Source: Diadophis punctatus similis | Taxonomy: Eukaryota; Chordata; Lepidosauria; Squamata; Dipsadidae | NCBI GenBank assembly: GCA_023053685.1 | Contig: JALIGW010000001.1 | Coordinates: forward strand, 222,751,434 to 222,815,433 | Direction of reading: 5' to 3' | DNA length: 64,000 nt | In this document: positions 33,056 through 46,900 of the stretch, piece after piece | Layout: each line of letters starts with the position of its first letter | How positions within the stretch are numbered: the first letter of the stretch is position 1 | Made by a program: the position numbers and the translations under genes | The notes under the pieces: model-generated | Seen by the model: the letters and a program-made list of their open reading frames with translations, nothing else | What the model was told of the DNA's origin: nothing | The model's database searches: none

Positions 33056-33348
33056 GAATTTTTTCTTCTTCTGAGCATGTGCAGAAGTTGAGTTTCCAAC
33101 ACTGTACATTCGGTCGCTATCTTGTTTTTGGCTTTGTTTTTTGAATTTTTTTGATTTTTTTGAATTTTTTTTTCTTCTGAGCATGTGCAGAAGCCAAGTT
33201 TCCGGCACTGTGCAAGTGGTCGCCATCTTGTTTATGGCTTTTTTTATTTTATTTTTAGGCACTACACACGCTTGCGCGCAAGGCACACGCATGCCGACGA
33301 GGCGCAGGAGGAAGCGAACCGGCAGCAAGGTACGTTAGAATTCACCCC
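33056..33348. mobile_element. Partial hAT-type repeat inside the PLE
   Basis: The right end AATTCACCCCTG looks like the inverted CAGGGGTGAATT end of a hAT. The interior carries two tandem copies, about 108 bp apart, of CTTCTTCTGAGCATGTGCAG with the following TTTCC-GCACTGT motif. The same motif pair occurs once in the element at 24542-25063. The left terminal repeat is missing. Confidence 0.55.
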
Positions 33349-33595
33349 TGCTCCACACCCATTTGCACTACCTAGGTGACCCTGATGACACAGATAAACC
33401 TCCAGGTGGCCCTTAATGACTTGCTAAAAGAATGCAAATGACCAGCTGTCTGCAAGGAGTATAAATCCTTCCATTCCCCACTATCCAGTTAGAGCTGAAG
33501 AAGCTTCTTGGATGAGAAGCAAAACTTCTTCAAAGATAAACCAGAAAGTCCAATTTCCTCTTGAAAATGCACCTTTGGGAAAACTGGGAAAGTTT
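33349..33595 (+). mobile_element. Penelope-like element, plus copy, 3' UTR
   Basis: GGTGACCCTGATGACACAGA, GAGCTGAAGAAGCTTCTTGG and ATGAGAAGCAAAACTTCTTC run colinear with the inverted 3' UTR of the minus copy at 32030-32300. Confidence 0.75.
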
Positions 33596-34796
33596 GTCCT
33601 AGGAAATATATTCAGAATTGCAAGCTTCATTGAATTGTACTAGTTTTGAATAAATTCATAGGAATGTGCATTTAACTATTTCCGATTGTCCATTTTAATA
33701 ACTATCATTTAATTTCAGTTTCTTTGTTTTGATTTCAGTTTTGTGTTCCAGATGGATACACAAAATGGAAATTTTGTGTCTCTTTTTAGTCTCTTACTTT
33801 AGTGGTTTACTCTTAATCCAAGGTGAATTGTTCACCCTATCATTACTTTTCAGATTAGGTTGATTTCACATTTTTGTTATTTTCTTCTAATGTACCATTT
33901 TTTCTAGTTCTGGCTGGACATTTAAAAACAACTGTAATGCTGTGTTTATTATAAACCTTTAAACACCAAGATTATATCTTGCATCTGCTATTGGACGTAT
34001 CCCTGACCATATCATGATGCCAGCTGTGAAGCTGTACTGGAATATCAGCATGTTGCGAACACTGAAAAACTCAACTTCCTCTGCACTCTCATAAAACCAG
34101 CTTCTTTTTCTGTTTTCAGCAACAACTTGGAACACACACTTCTCCTGTGTGCTGGGTTTCCATCAACAAAACTGCTTGCCATGGCCCTGTTTCTCAGCTT
34201 GTATTTATGTCACCCTGCTAGTCCAAAAAGAAGCCCTTAGAATGAAGAAAAGCACAGAAATATAGATGTGCATGGTCATTTTGGTGATATTATTTGTTTG
34301 GTGGTGTAAGATACTTTTTCATTTCTCTTATTATTAATGAATATGGAAGAATTACTAGATTTCTCCCAGTATTGGAAGCCCTGGGTGAGAGAAACATCAG
34401 ACAAATAATATGGAATCTCCAAATGTTGAAAACAAAGTAAAAGAAATATGGATTGGTTTCTTAGCTGCGTTTTGTATCTGCTGATGCAGTTTAATCTCAT
34501 GTCGTAGTCCAGAATCCACTGCAACAGCTATTAAGTTTATTTTCATGACCATTGCAAAACAGAGCTCAAGTGTAAAAAGCAGAAACAAAGCAATTCAATG
34601 AAAAGTATTAAGAAACTTTATTTATTTATGATACATCCAAGACCCAGAAGCAGAAAATGAAAAAATGTGTTGCTTACAATGCTTATATGCTTTAGGAAAC
34701 ATGCCAAATGTTGAGCTGAGGCTCTCCAGAATTATCTTTCATTTACAAATTACTTTAAGTTTTCTATGCCTGAAGCCTGTCGGGTCCATCTCAGAT
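33596..34796. other. Unassigned sequence downstream of the desaturase stop codon
   Basis: No repeat hallmark or other coding exon was recognised. It lies 3' of the desaturase gene and should include its 3' UTR. On the minus strand an AATAAA occurs near 34620, about 180 bases past the stop at 34797, and could be the polyadenylation signal. Confidence 0.45.
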
Positions 34797-34908
34797 CTAT
34801 CTTGTCTCTTCACCCTTCTTCCCTTGTTGAAAGCAGATTTTAGGATTTTGTGTTTTCTGTTCAAGATGATATGCTTTGAACCAGATTTCACCCGCAACCT
34901 TCAAGGAG
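34797..34908 (-). CDS. FADS1: FADS1-like exon 12 (terminal coding exon)
   Basis: Acceptor TTCTGTTATTTTCAG precedes one base that completes His, then [16 protein letters not shown] and about 20 further codons to TAG at 34797-34799. It aligns with the family end SLKESGxLWLDAYLH. The family normally stops just after that, so this copy has a C-terminal extension of about 20 mostly polar residues. The final LDAYLH motif has changed to FKAYHLE. Confidence 0.85.
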
Positions 34909-37900
34909 CTGAAAATAACAGAAAGTAAGATTCTCTTTATTGTCATGAGAGTTAAGTCCTACTTAGAAAAAGCATGCCTCAGATTCAAGCAGAGAAGTGA
35001 ATGCAAGTGCAGTAAATTGAGGACAGACAGAGTAGCACAAAAATCTCTGATTGTTATTTCTCCTTTTAGGTATTTGACATGTCTTGACAGTTTTCTCTAG
35101 CTTGCATTGATGCTTTATATGGACCTTATTATCATAATGTAGCACTTTATCCAAGCACCCAAATTTCATAGTCATGGTGATAGGGAGAGGGCAGAGTCTG
35201 CCTATCTTTAGGAGGCACCTGGGTATGTAATTTTCATGCAAGCAACATGGAAATAGTTTGCCATTGCCTGTTTCTAGGTTATTTTTGGAGCTTAACAGTC
35301 TAGTTTACATCCTTTTCTTGATGGCTTCTAATAAAATATTACCAACTTAGATGCTGCTTAGCTTTTTTCAAAATCACCCAAGTACAGCTGGGTGCTGCCA
35401 CCTGTGAAAGGCTCTTTGATGTTAACTGATAACTAATTATTTAGTACTAACTAATTTTATGAAAGATGCATGTGATAGAAAACATGCTTAATGACTAGCA
35501 TTTATCTCTTTCTGATACTAGGCTTGGTTTGTTTTCTTAAAGGATCTACATCCAAAATCTTTGTCCCCATTAACAGTTTCATACTTTGCACACCAGATCT
35601 CTTTTGACACCTCTACCCAATGGACCTAATGTTCAGTTGAAATATTCACATGTATATAAGTATGTCTATATCATTGCATGTTCTCCTTTCCCCTACTCTT
35701 GAGAGCAAAACCATGCAGATCCTTCATTTGATTTGCTGTTTGGCTAACCTTTATATACTGAATGTTTCCTAGATCCCTAACTCATCTTCTGACCTGATAG
35801 ACTTTGCAGTCTGATACTTACTGCACAATGTCAGCAAAGCCAGTGAAGAGAGGTTTTGATTGATATTCAATACCATGTTTGGCACACATGGATTTCACCA
35901 AAGGAGCCACCTTCCAAAAGTTGTGCCGAGGCATCGTAGGGAAGAGACTATAGGCAGAAAGGAAGGCAAAGAAGTTGTGATCCTTTACTGTCTTTTTGTC
36001 TTATTCAAACTATGAAGCAGTTTCTCACTGATAGCTTAAAATCTGTTTTATTGCCCTAAATCAGTACTCACTGGTGCTCAATTTGAAAATTCAGGTGTCC
36101 CGTTAACCAGTCATTGAAAAAAGATTGGTTCACATTGCATGTTGCCTGAAGCTGGGAGAAGAGAGAAAGACAGGTTTTAGTCCAGACATACTGTGAACGA
36201 AGGAAGAACAATTTCCAAGCAAATGTCCATGATTTATATTCATGTTGGTTTGTTTTTGTATGTATGTATCGGTATATAACTAGTATTTCTAGACAAATTT
36301 TGGATATGGATTTTGGATATGGATTATATAAATTAAATTATATTACCCTAATAGTAGAGTACTATTGAGTTCTATAGAGTACCAAATACTCATTTGGTAT
36401 CAAATCTGATAGTCACCAGTGTACAGTTTTGAAAACGTGGAGAATTAAAATGTAATTCTAATAATATATTTATTTTTCATTTTGTGAAACATTTCTTTTC
36501 AACAGTTACTGAGATGGGGTGGAGCCACAGCGGACAGGGGTGAGGGAGACAGAGCTCCAGTCTCCCGAACTCGAATTTGACAGAATTTCAGAGGTTTGGC
36601 TTAAGATATTCCATCTATGAGGGAGCGGATGAAAGAGGAAGCCCCCCAAGGAACAACGTGGCAAATTAATAACCGCCCGATTCAAGGTTGGGGAACTTCT
36701 GTAATTCTGAAGCTCCGAAACGCTAACATACTGAAACAGGAAGCGCCCTCTTTGATACAATGTTGGCCATACCACTGTGAGAATGCTATTTACGATTTAC
36801 TAAGGTGACTGAGGATTGCAGCTTTGCAGGAGGAGATTTGTTTCCAGGCTTACCATCTTGGAAAAATAACAACTCAGCTTACTATTTTGGAAAACAACAA
36901 CTCGAGGACAAGGTGCAGACGAGAGAGAACGTGGAGGAGATGAGTGAGATAGAACGTCTGCCCTATCTTCCGGTATGTCCTTCGCCTGGGGGGGGATAGC
37001 GTCCTACGATTTTGGCCCTGGATATTGGAAGAAGGAACTGACTGTTTCCTGAATCAACTATTGGATTACGATTATCAGCCCCCCCCCCCCTCATGGTGGC
37101 ATACTCTTTCCCAGCCCTCCCCCCGGGTTGTTAACTTTCAAGACCTAGACGACCTGCCCGGTCCTGGAGGTGACCTCTCTCTTTATAGCTGCCCGGCACC
37201 ATTTTTGGACGCCACCATTGCAAAACTGCCGGGGGCCAAAGTGATCTGGGCCTTATTTTTAGTGTTGGGTGCGGTTTTTGCTGCTCCGGTTACTGCTGTT
37301 CTCATAGTGGGTGTAGTAGTAACTGCAGATGAGAGAAAGAAGCAAGTTAACAGGACTACTAGTGCTGATTTGAACTATATGCGACTATGTGTTTTTACTC
37401 CTGAAGGAGGCAGATGGTTTTGGATTTGGACTGGGGGAAATGAGCTCTTTGCCATGGGCACCTTTTCGGGCTGGGGATCTGATTATCGACTACGACATCT
37501 AGGCCCTCTGCGTGGATGGATGCTTTACTATAATGATCCCAGGGTCCGAGGGCATTGCGACGATGACGAAAAAGGACAATTTTTGGCAGGAAACATTAGA
37601 AGTTGCAGAAGAACTTTTTCCCTGAAAAGCTCCTTTGTGATGCTCCAAAAACATCACAGGGAAAAGACAATTTATTGTTGGCCTGAGGCCCGGCATAATT
37701 GCTATCTCTGGTACCTTTTCGCATTATTGATTTTTCATCTTATACTGTAACTATCCCGGAAGAGGTGTGCATGTGTGAATGTATGAGGATATGTTTGTGC
37801 GGATGAAATGTTTAGATTAAATTGATTAGCTTTGGTAGAATGAGTGAGTCAGGGACAAGGGTTCCCCTCTGCTGAGTGTGGAAACAAAAGTGGAGGGGGT

Positions 37901-40900
37901 CTTGATTCTGACCCCCGGCTCAGTTTGAATGGTATGTATGGCCTACAGGGAGGGAGGAGGACCAGCGGGGAGAGGGACAAGATCTCTGGGCAGGTGGAGA
38001 GTCGGAGCATTACAGTCATAATGGGGAGAGGTAGGTATGGTGGGAGCTGAGGGGTAGGCTGCTCTTGGGGAACTAGAACTCGCTGTCTCCAAGTGATTTC
38101 CTGTTCCGGCCCCTCTGATTTGGTTCCATCTAGCTCAGCCTGAGTACCTGGTGATTGGGGAATTCAGGGTCTTTTGCTAACGTACCTGCCTCCCAGCTGT
38201 GTTGCAAAGGCCCTGCCTGTGCTGCTTGAGGCAATAGCGGGGTTGGTGATTGAGTTCCCCAGGCTTATGGTGCTGGGGGAGTTCAACCTGCCTTTGCCCA
38301 GCAAAACCTCAGATGCAGCCCAGGAGTTCATGGCTTCCATGACAACCATGGACCTGACCCAAGTAGTTCAGGGTCTGACTCATGAGGGAGGTCACACGCT
38401 TGACCTAGTGTTTCTCTCGGGGCAGTGGAGAGATGATCTGAGACTGAGGGGTTTAGTCATTTCACCCTTGTCGTGGTCAGATCATTTCCTTCTGAGGTTA
38501 GATTTCATGGCACCACTCCTCCACCGCAGGGAGGCGGGACCGATTAAGTGGTTCCGCCCCAGGTGCCTAATGGAACCAGAAGGATTCCAGAGGGAACTTG
38601 GGGAGATACCTGAATCCTTGGTACACAGTTTGTCTGAGTCCCTGGTGGCTGCCTGGATCAGGGCAGCATCAGGGGCGTTAGATCAGATTGTGCCTCTGCG
38701 ACCTCTCTGTGGTAGTGGATCCAGGAGGGCTCCCTGATTACTGAGGAGCTCCGGGAGATGAAATGCCAGTAAAGCTGAATCTGACCGAACACTACTAAGA
38801 ACTTTTATTGTCTTATTTAGTGGCGATACGGGTGGCAAAATGTTCGCATTTTCTGCTCTTATTGCATCTCCCGATTCACGCCCAGCCGCCCTGTTTAGAG
38901 TGACTGGTTCCCTCCTTGCTAAGGGGGGAGTTGAGGAACCCTTACAGGACAGAGCTGAGGAATTTGCTCAGTTTCTGGCAGATAAAATCACTCAGATTCA
39001 GATAGACCTGGACTCCAATTGGACAGGGCAGGCTGAGATGACAGGGTCTGGTCATAGTCCTGTTATATGGGATGAATTTGAGCCTATCACTCCTGATGAT
39101 GTGGACAAGGCCATAGGAGTGATGAGTTCCTCCACTTCTTTGTTGAACCCATGCCCCTCCTGGCTGGTTTCGGCCAGCAGGGAGGTGTCACGAGGCTGGC
39201 TCCAAGCAGTTGTGAACGCTTCCTTGAGAGAGGGATCCATCCCACAGCCCTTAAAAGCTGTGGTGGTGAGGGCCCTCCTCAAGAAGACCCTGAGGATTTA
39301 AAGAACTTCCGTCCAGTCTCCAACCTACCCTTTGTGGGTAAGGTTGTAGAGAAAGTGGTGGCGCTCCAACTCCTACAGTTATTGGATGACACTGATGATC
39401 TAGATCCCTTTCAACCAGGTTTCAGGCCCGGCTACACCACGGAAACTGCTTTGGTCACCCTGATGGATGATCTCTGGCAAGCCCGAGATGGAGGTCATTC
39501 CTCCATCCTGGTGCTACTTGACCTCTCAGCGGCTTTCGATACCATTCACCATGGTATCCTTCTGCGCCGACTTGGCGGGTTGAGAGTGGGAGGCACTGTT
39601 TTACGGTGGTTCTCCTCCTACCTCGCTGACAGGACACAGTCGGTGTTGACAGGAGGACAGAGGTCGACCCCTAGGCCCCTGATTTGCAGGGTGCCTCAGG
39701 GCTCGGTCCTCTCGCCCATCCTGTTTAACATGTACATGAAACCGCTGGGTGAGATCATCCGATGACACGGGGTGAGGTTCCAGTAATATGCTGATGATAC
39801 CCAGTTGTACATCTCCACCTCATCTCAGTTCAGGGAAGCAGTGGATGTAATGTGCCAGTGCCTGGATGATGTTAGGGACTGGATGGGAGCGAACAGGCTC
39901 AAGGTCAACCCTGACAAGACCGAGTGGCTGTGGATATTGCCCCCTAAGGATTATATCGACTGTCCCTCCTTGGTTCTTGGGGGAGAGAAATTGACTCCCT
40001 CAGAACGGGTTCGCAATTTGGATGTTCTCCTAGATCCACAGCTAAAATTGGATCTTCTTTTAAATAATAGGGGGACCTTTGAACAGGTTCGCCTGGTGCA
40101 CCAATTGCGACCCTACTTGGAGAGGGAGGCCTTACTCACAGTCACTCACACCCTCACTTCACGACTGGACTACTGTAATGCGCTCTACATGGGGCTACCC
40201 TCAAAGAGTATCCGGAGACTGCAATTGGTGCAAAATGCAGCTGCATGAGCTGTGGTGGGTGTTCCAAGATACACCCACATAACACCTATTCTCCGCCAGT
40301 TGCATTGGCTCCCCATTAGTCTCTGGACACAATTTAAGGTGTTGGTTTTAACCTTTTAAGCCCTACATGGCTCAGGGCCAGGTTACCTTCGGGACCGCAT
40401 CCTACCGCATACCTCCCTGTGACCGGTTAGGTCCCACAGAATTGGTCTCCTCCAGGTCCCATCAACCAAGCAATGCCAGTTGGTGGAACCACGGGGGAGA
40501 GCCTTCTCTGTGGGAGCTCCGTCTCTCTGGAACCAACTCCTCCCATAGATCCGGACTATCCCCACCCTGCTGGCCTTCCGTAAAGCCATGAAAACATGGC
40601 TCTTCCTGCAGGCGGGGTGAAATAGATCTCAATTCCCCATGTATGATTCATGATTGGTTTTAACTTTTGTAATCTTTTTTAAATTGTCATTACTGTGTTT
40701 TTATTGATTGTTCTTTCTTTCTGATGTACGCCACCCTGAGTCCTGCGGGATTGGGCGGCCTATAAGAACAATTAAATATTAATTAATTAATTAATTAATT
40801 AATTAATTAATTAATTAATTAATAATAAATAAATAAATAAATAAATAAATAATACTTTCAAATCTTTCCCTTACTTATTCCAGACTGAACCAAGTTGTCT

Positions 40901-43900
40901 GGTATGATTTGAACTCACAGGCCTGCTTTTCTAAAAAGAATGTCCTGATCTGGATAAAAACCGATGCTGGGAATGGAAAAGAGAGAAATGATTCCTGCAC
41001 TGGCTGGTTTCTCTTTTGCTTAGTGCTATTATTTTAAGATGAGCCAAGGGGTATTTGTTCCACTCATCTCATTTCCATTTTTATAAAGTCCAAACAAAAG
41101 TGAGGGCAATCATAATCTGTAAGAAAACTTCAAACTTTTCTATGATAGGAAAAGCACTGTAAAAGAAATGATAATAGGTAAAAATAACTTCCAAAAAGGA
41201 ATTCCGTTTTCATATATGCAAATTATAGTTGATCCTGTGGTAATTGCATTATTACGGATCTGTGAATTATTGTCATATAATAAAATTACACAGACAAGCT
41301 AAAGTTTAATGTACAGCCATTAATTTTATCTTTGAGATCTCTGTTACCTGTGTAGAGAACCAATCTATGTTTTTATCATGATCAATGTGCATAGGAATAT
41401 GACTCATCTGCGTTATCCATGTAAATAGGATACTCTCAAGAAGCCTGAGAGACAGAAATGAGGCAAAGTCAGGTAAATGAGGCAAAGTGAAACTATATCT
41501 ACACAAATAAGCCGTTAAGTAGAATAGTGGGACAAATTTATTGGTTGGTTTGTTAGGCTTAGAATGCAAGTCATTTACTAGACCTAATTATGCCTTTCTA
41601 TGGAAACCAATACATTTCTAACACTCCCCCAGTGACAATGAGTCAGATTCAAACCAAAGATCAGAACCACCAATCTTTCTGAGTTAGTGGACAAATTTGG
41701 AAGGTTGACCAGATACCATAGAAACTGATCCCAAATGGAAACTACAGAGTGGCTTGGCTACATCCCAGATAGCTATCTAATGGCAAATGGTGACATATGA
41801 CCCTCTTAGAGGAAGGCAAATTGGTGAGGTTGTTTTTACTACTCCCTCCAGCCCTTCACGATACTCTTTATTATTTTTAAATGACTGTATAAACTCAACT
41901 TAAAGAAATAAAAGAGAATAAAAAGAATAAAAAGCGCAAGAAAAATAAGTATATAATAAAGAGAAAAGAAATACATAAAGAGGTTACTTCCAACCATCAT
42001 CACAAAGTATAAACAAATTTAATAACTCTTCATCCTTTGTAAAATTATAAACATTTATCTCTTCATTCCATATCTTATCTATAAACAAATTGATAAAACA
42101 TTATCCTTTTCAGTCCAGTGTCAGGAGAAAGTCCAAAAAGGATAGCTTATCTTATAATTTACCTTATTTTAACATTGATCAAATAAACTAACTTTATATT
42201 CCTTCCTTTTATTTAATCTTTAGCTCAGAGTTCCCCAATATTTCTGGCTTTGTGGACCGGTGGGGGGTGGGTAGAGGGGATGGTCATGCATGCACTCATC
42301 CACTGCTCATACAAGTGGGATGCATGCATGCATGCATACTTGCCTACCACTTCCACAGCCCAGTTCCAAACATCCCAAGGCCCGGATGGAGACTCCTGCT
42401 TTAGCTCATTGAAAGATTGCTATAAGATTTTATTTCTCTTCATTTCTTTTTGTCCTATCACACAAAATTATTCAAGGCTTTAACAAACAACATTTTAAAT
42501 TCCAGCTGGAAAATTTTTTTCCAGTTCATTCTCTTGATTTGTCATTTGTATTTTTTTTTATTTAAAAAATTTTTAAATTTAAAATCTCAGCCAGTTTCTT
42601 TTGAAGATCCAGTGCAACTTGCTTTTCTAAATTATTCTCTTAGCCTATCAGTTATAAATCCAGTTTCAATACTGTCTCCATCTTTTCAAAATTTGTTCTG
42701 AAAATGGCATTTCTTCAATAACATCCTTTGAATATAGTCTCTCCATTAAAGCATAATCAGTACTGTTATTATTGATATTATAGCTACTAGTTTCTAATTC
42801 AGTTCTAAAAAAATCTTCTTCAGTGTTTTTATTTTCATAACATTTTTTACTATCTTGCAGGCCTGTATATCTTTCCTCTACTTAAAATCTTTAGTCCCCT
42901 CTTGTGTCGAGTTTTTGAAATCACGAAATTATTTATCTATGTTATGTTCTGTAAAACCAAAACAGGATCTATTTCCCATAAGAAACTGTTCGCAGTTACT
43001 TTATAATTAATTCCAAAATATTATTGTAAAAGTTATAATATTTCAATTTTATCTGGACCTTTAGTCCATCTATAACTTTCTAAGATCAAAATCATTTTTA
43101 ACTTTTGGCTGATTATTTTAGATTCTTTAAATTCTTGAGCTTATAATTAAAACTTTCTTCTATTCAAGATGAAAGGCAAATTTATCTAGCATTTTCAAAC
43201 ATGTAATTCTAACAGCTTAGAATTAGTTAATCAGCAATTTCTGAAAGTGATTAGAAAGTGCTGTTTATAAACTTAGTATCCTTTGAAAATCTCTGCTGCT
43301 ATTGGAAGAAAGTTGGTTAGTCCCTATTGTCTCCCTGTGCTCAAACCTGTGGAAAATGACTGCCCTTTGAAGCAGGCAATTCAATATGGAACTTAGAACT
43401 GAGGACTGTTTCATTTCATGGAGTTACATCAAAGCAGCACTTCATCTAAGGTTCAGTCAAAATAAAAAATCTCTTTGATGCTTTGCATATATGTGGTAGT
43501 TGATTCACATATGCAGATTGTAAAATGATGTATGCTGCAGTCAGTAAGTGATGAATGGATGTGCACCGATCCTCAACAGGAAGAAAATGAGTTTGGGTAT
43601 CTTAAAAATGAGGAGGACTTTTGGAGGTAAGTTCAGACAGCCTTTCTCAGTCTGGGCACTCAACTCAATTCCCAGAATTCCCCAGCCAACAAAGCCATTT
43701 CTGTCAATGGTGGAGTTGAAGCCCACGCATATGGAAGTGGGCAAGTTTGGGAAAGGATAATCTAGAGAATAATCAGGGTCTGTGAACGAATGGTGAAACA
43801 CAAAGAAAATAGTATGGTACATATGATATACAGTACCTCAAAAGAAAGAGGTATCCCAAAGCACCCTTGAATCCCAATATGGGGTTGAAGGCAATAAAGA

Positions 43901-46900
43901 ATTGGATAAAAAAAGCCAGAGTCCATGCCATTTCCTGTAGAAGAGAAGAAAAGGAATGGACATTAGAATAGCATCTTTCCTTGCTCCAAGTAGGAACCCT
44001 ACATGGAATCTTACTGAGAACCAGATGTATATCTTCTGAAAACTCTGCTCTGTTTACTGCCCACTTTTACAGAACCATTTTCTACCCTGGCTTCTATTTT
44101 AATGGATTGACAAATTTAACTGATTGAAAAGAGCCATAGAAAAATTCACCAGACAAGACTGAGTATGCTTGTTTTTTAAAAACTACAATCTTTTGAGCTC
44201 ACATCGTTCCAGAAAGTGATGGAGAAGGAGAGAAGGTTTTTTGCATGTTGTTATTAGGGGTTTTTTTAAAAAAAAACAGGAAAGACAAGATTTTTATATA
44301 GTGAGTATCAATACATGAGACCATGTTTGGTTGTAAGCACCAGCGTTGCTGTGTATGTGGATCTGTTTGAGCTCATAAAAAACATTATTTTCAATAACTG
44401 ACATGTTTATGTGATATCAGGTGAGAATGTAGAAATTTCATTAGCTTTGATTATCCCACAAAATTTCAGCCATTTTTAATTAGAGCGCTTGGCAATAGTG
44501 CACGGCAGATTCCCACTTTAAACAAGGCTGGAAAAGGCTCATCTGCCATCTTCCAAATTAGAAAAAAAATAAGTCCAACCCCATTTCCAATCCCTCTAGA
44601 TCTTTTTAAAAACGAAAGATAAACCATAACTTTATAGTTGTGTTCAAGCCACCATAAATCATTTTTGAATCAAAGTCCTCAAAATCACTACTTGAGAAAA
44701 CTCGATTGTAATTCTTGTACATTCTTAGTTCAACCAATGTCATTGTCCAATTGCCTCTAAAGTTTCCCCATCATGCCTTCTACATGTTTGTTTTCCCAGA
44801 CAAAAATCTAATGCCTTCTTCATAAAAGGCCTTTTGATAGCCAGCAATAGTCATCTCGAAGCACTTTGGAATCGGGTGGCATTGACTTTCCAATTAACAA
44901 TATTCCTATGCCAATTTTTATATGCACCTAAAAATGGTCTGGTCTTTTTATATCCTCTTAAGGAAATGAAATTCTAAACCTAGAAACATACCATGGGGGG
45001 ATCTCAGTATTTTAATATTTGGTATGGATTATTTGTGTACTCACCCTCCAGAGTTTGCATTTGAGTATAAAGTACAATGAGTAAACATGAAAAGTTGACG
45101 TTACAATCAGTGGCATTACTGTAGAAGGAAACAAGATGCATATAGCCATTAACTATCCTTTATAAACATAAAGGAAGCATCAACCACACTCCTCAAATGT
45201 TTTGTATTTAACATTTTATTTAATAATTATAATTGTACTTCATAATCTCATCATCAAAAATAAATCAACCCCAAAACTTGTACATGGCAGACACTGCCTG
45301 AATTGTGCCACTCAAAACAATTTGTGTTGGCTCCATTAGAATCAATTGACTAAAATACACTTGAATGAGCTAAAGAAAGCTCTGCTATTCCTCATGATAA
45401 GTGGACAATACTATTTTCATCTATTTGGGTTTATTTAGAAGTCCTGGTAAATCCAGTGAGACCAGCTTTCAATTCATTTATAAGGCACATTTTGTAAAAC
45501 TGCCCATTTTGTAAAATACAACTCTGGGTGACTTACAACAATATAAAACCTAAAACTGGAGACAGGGCAAGCTACTAGTACAGTATATATAAAGAGAGCA
45601 AACCCCACTACCTTCTAGCACCGATGATGTTACCTAATTGGGTAATGAAATGTCTGCAAGAAAACTGCCAACCTCAGGGAGCACCAAGTAGCCCACAATT
45701 CCACCCTGAGCTACAAATATTCTCTTCTATTGGAATCACCTGAATAAAAGTCATTTTTCCTTCAAAAGACGGGAGGGGTTAATAGTCCAGATGAAAAAAA
45801 GCATAGAGGCACAACAAGGAAAGTTGCAAGTACTCGACTTGCTGGCCAATAACTGAGAAGAAATGAGAAGAAATTCCAGAGAGAGGAATTAAGGGAGAAC
45901 AGTGTTTGTAAGAAGAATACATTATTATATAATACTACCACAAAATATGGTATTGTAATAGAGTATAATAATTGTAATCATTATAATAATTGTAATTAAT
46001 GTAATGATATAGAAACAGCAATAGAATAAAATATAAAGTAGAGGCAATCGAAAACACATATAAACTTGTACATTTCACATTTTGCTTTTATATCTTGAGT
46101 TTCTTTCAAAATAAAATATCTCCCTAACCCTTATAGGAAGATTTTTTTTAAAAAAACTTGTTCAGAGTCCAACGCTTTTGTGGTTCTTGAGACTCAGACT
46201 CGACACTCAATCTAATTGGAGACAGTTAAAAAAAACTTATGACAGAGGTTCCCTCTGAACTGATGTAAGGAGTTAGTGGTGGTGGCCACTAGCTTGGCTG
46301 GTTTCAAGAAAGGATGGACCAACTCATGGAATTTATGAGATTCAATGGCTATTAGCTTGGATGGCAGTGTGGTAGCCTCTGAAGACCATCTGAAGGAAGA
46401 CCAATGAATTTCCTTGGTTGGTTATTGTGAGAATGGACTGCTGAACTTGATGGACCAAAGATTAGATCCAGCAGGCACCATTTATGATCTTAAGAATAAA
46501 GTAGTTTCAAAAAGAAAAACAACTTCTGGTGAAGAGGATGGACTATCTTCTCCATTATGTTCCTCTCTCTCTTCCATGGCAATTTTCTTCCACTCTAATC
46601 TGATTTATGGGTGGTCCTCAGTCATGCCTATAGAGCATCAAATAATTGAGCAGTTGCATGAGAAAGTGCAGTACCCTCTCCAGCTTCCCATTTCTCTCTT
46701 TGCACTGTTTAGGCATAGTCTGTTTTTCAAGGTGTGGACTTAGAATCAGGATGCCTCCCTCCACCTTAAATTATATATATGTTAAACTCATGGGAATCTG
46801 TGTGTCCTGAGAAAGGAAATAATTCCTCCTCATTCTCTGCAATGTTCTGTAGTTGCTGCCACTGCTCTTTGTTCTTCCCTCCTCCTCTTTACCTTATCAT

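Larger units (their letters stand above)
36500..40860 (+). mobile_element. L2 LINE, nearly full-length span but decayed (intron 9)
   Basis: The 5' region (GGGGTGGAGCCAC) starts near 36510, followed by a 241-codon open frame (37025-37750), a linker shared with the L2 at 58.2 kb (GAATGAGTGAGTCAGGGAC), ORF2 remnants (38160-40610) and the 3' end GCCACCCTGAGTCC with a (TTAA)n then (AAAT)n tail to about 40858. ORF2 lacks its first part. Compared with the other copy, about 310 bp covering the endonuclease start are deleted near 38160, and several frameshifts and stops follow. RT motifs remain: [49 protein letters not shown] and, with one stop before it, YADDTQLY. Confidence 0.87.

Noticed and set aside
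34630..34670. Minus-strand ...ASGSWMYHK-stop as the last desaturase exon
   Set aside because: It superficially resembles the family C terminus but has no splice acceptor. The exon at 34797-34908 has acceptor, phase and a better match.
35110..35200. Minus-strand [12 protein letters not shown] as the last desaturase exon
   Set aside because: It has no acceptor in phase and only a weak resemblance.
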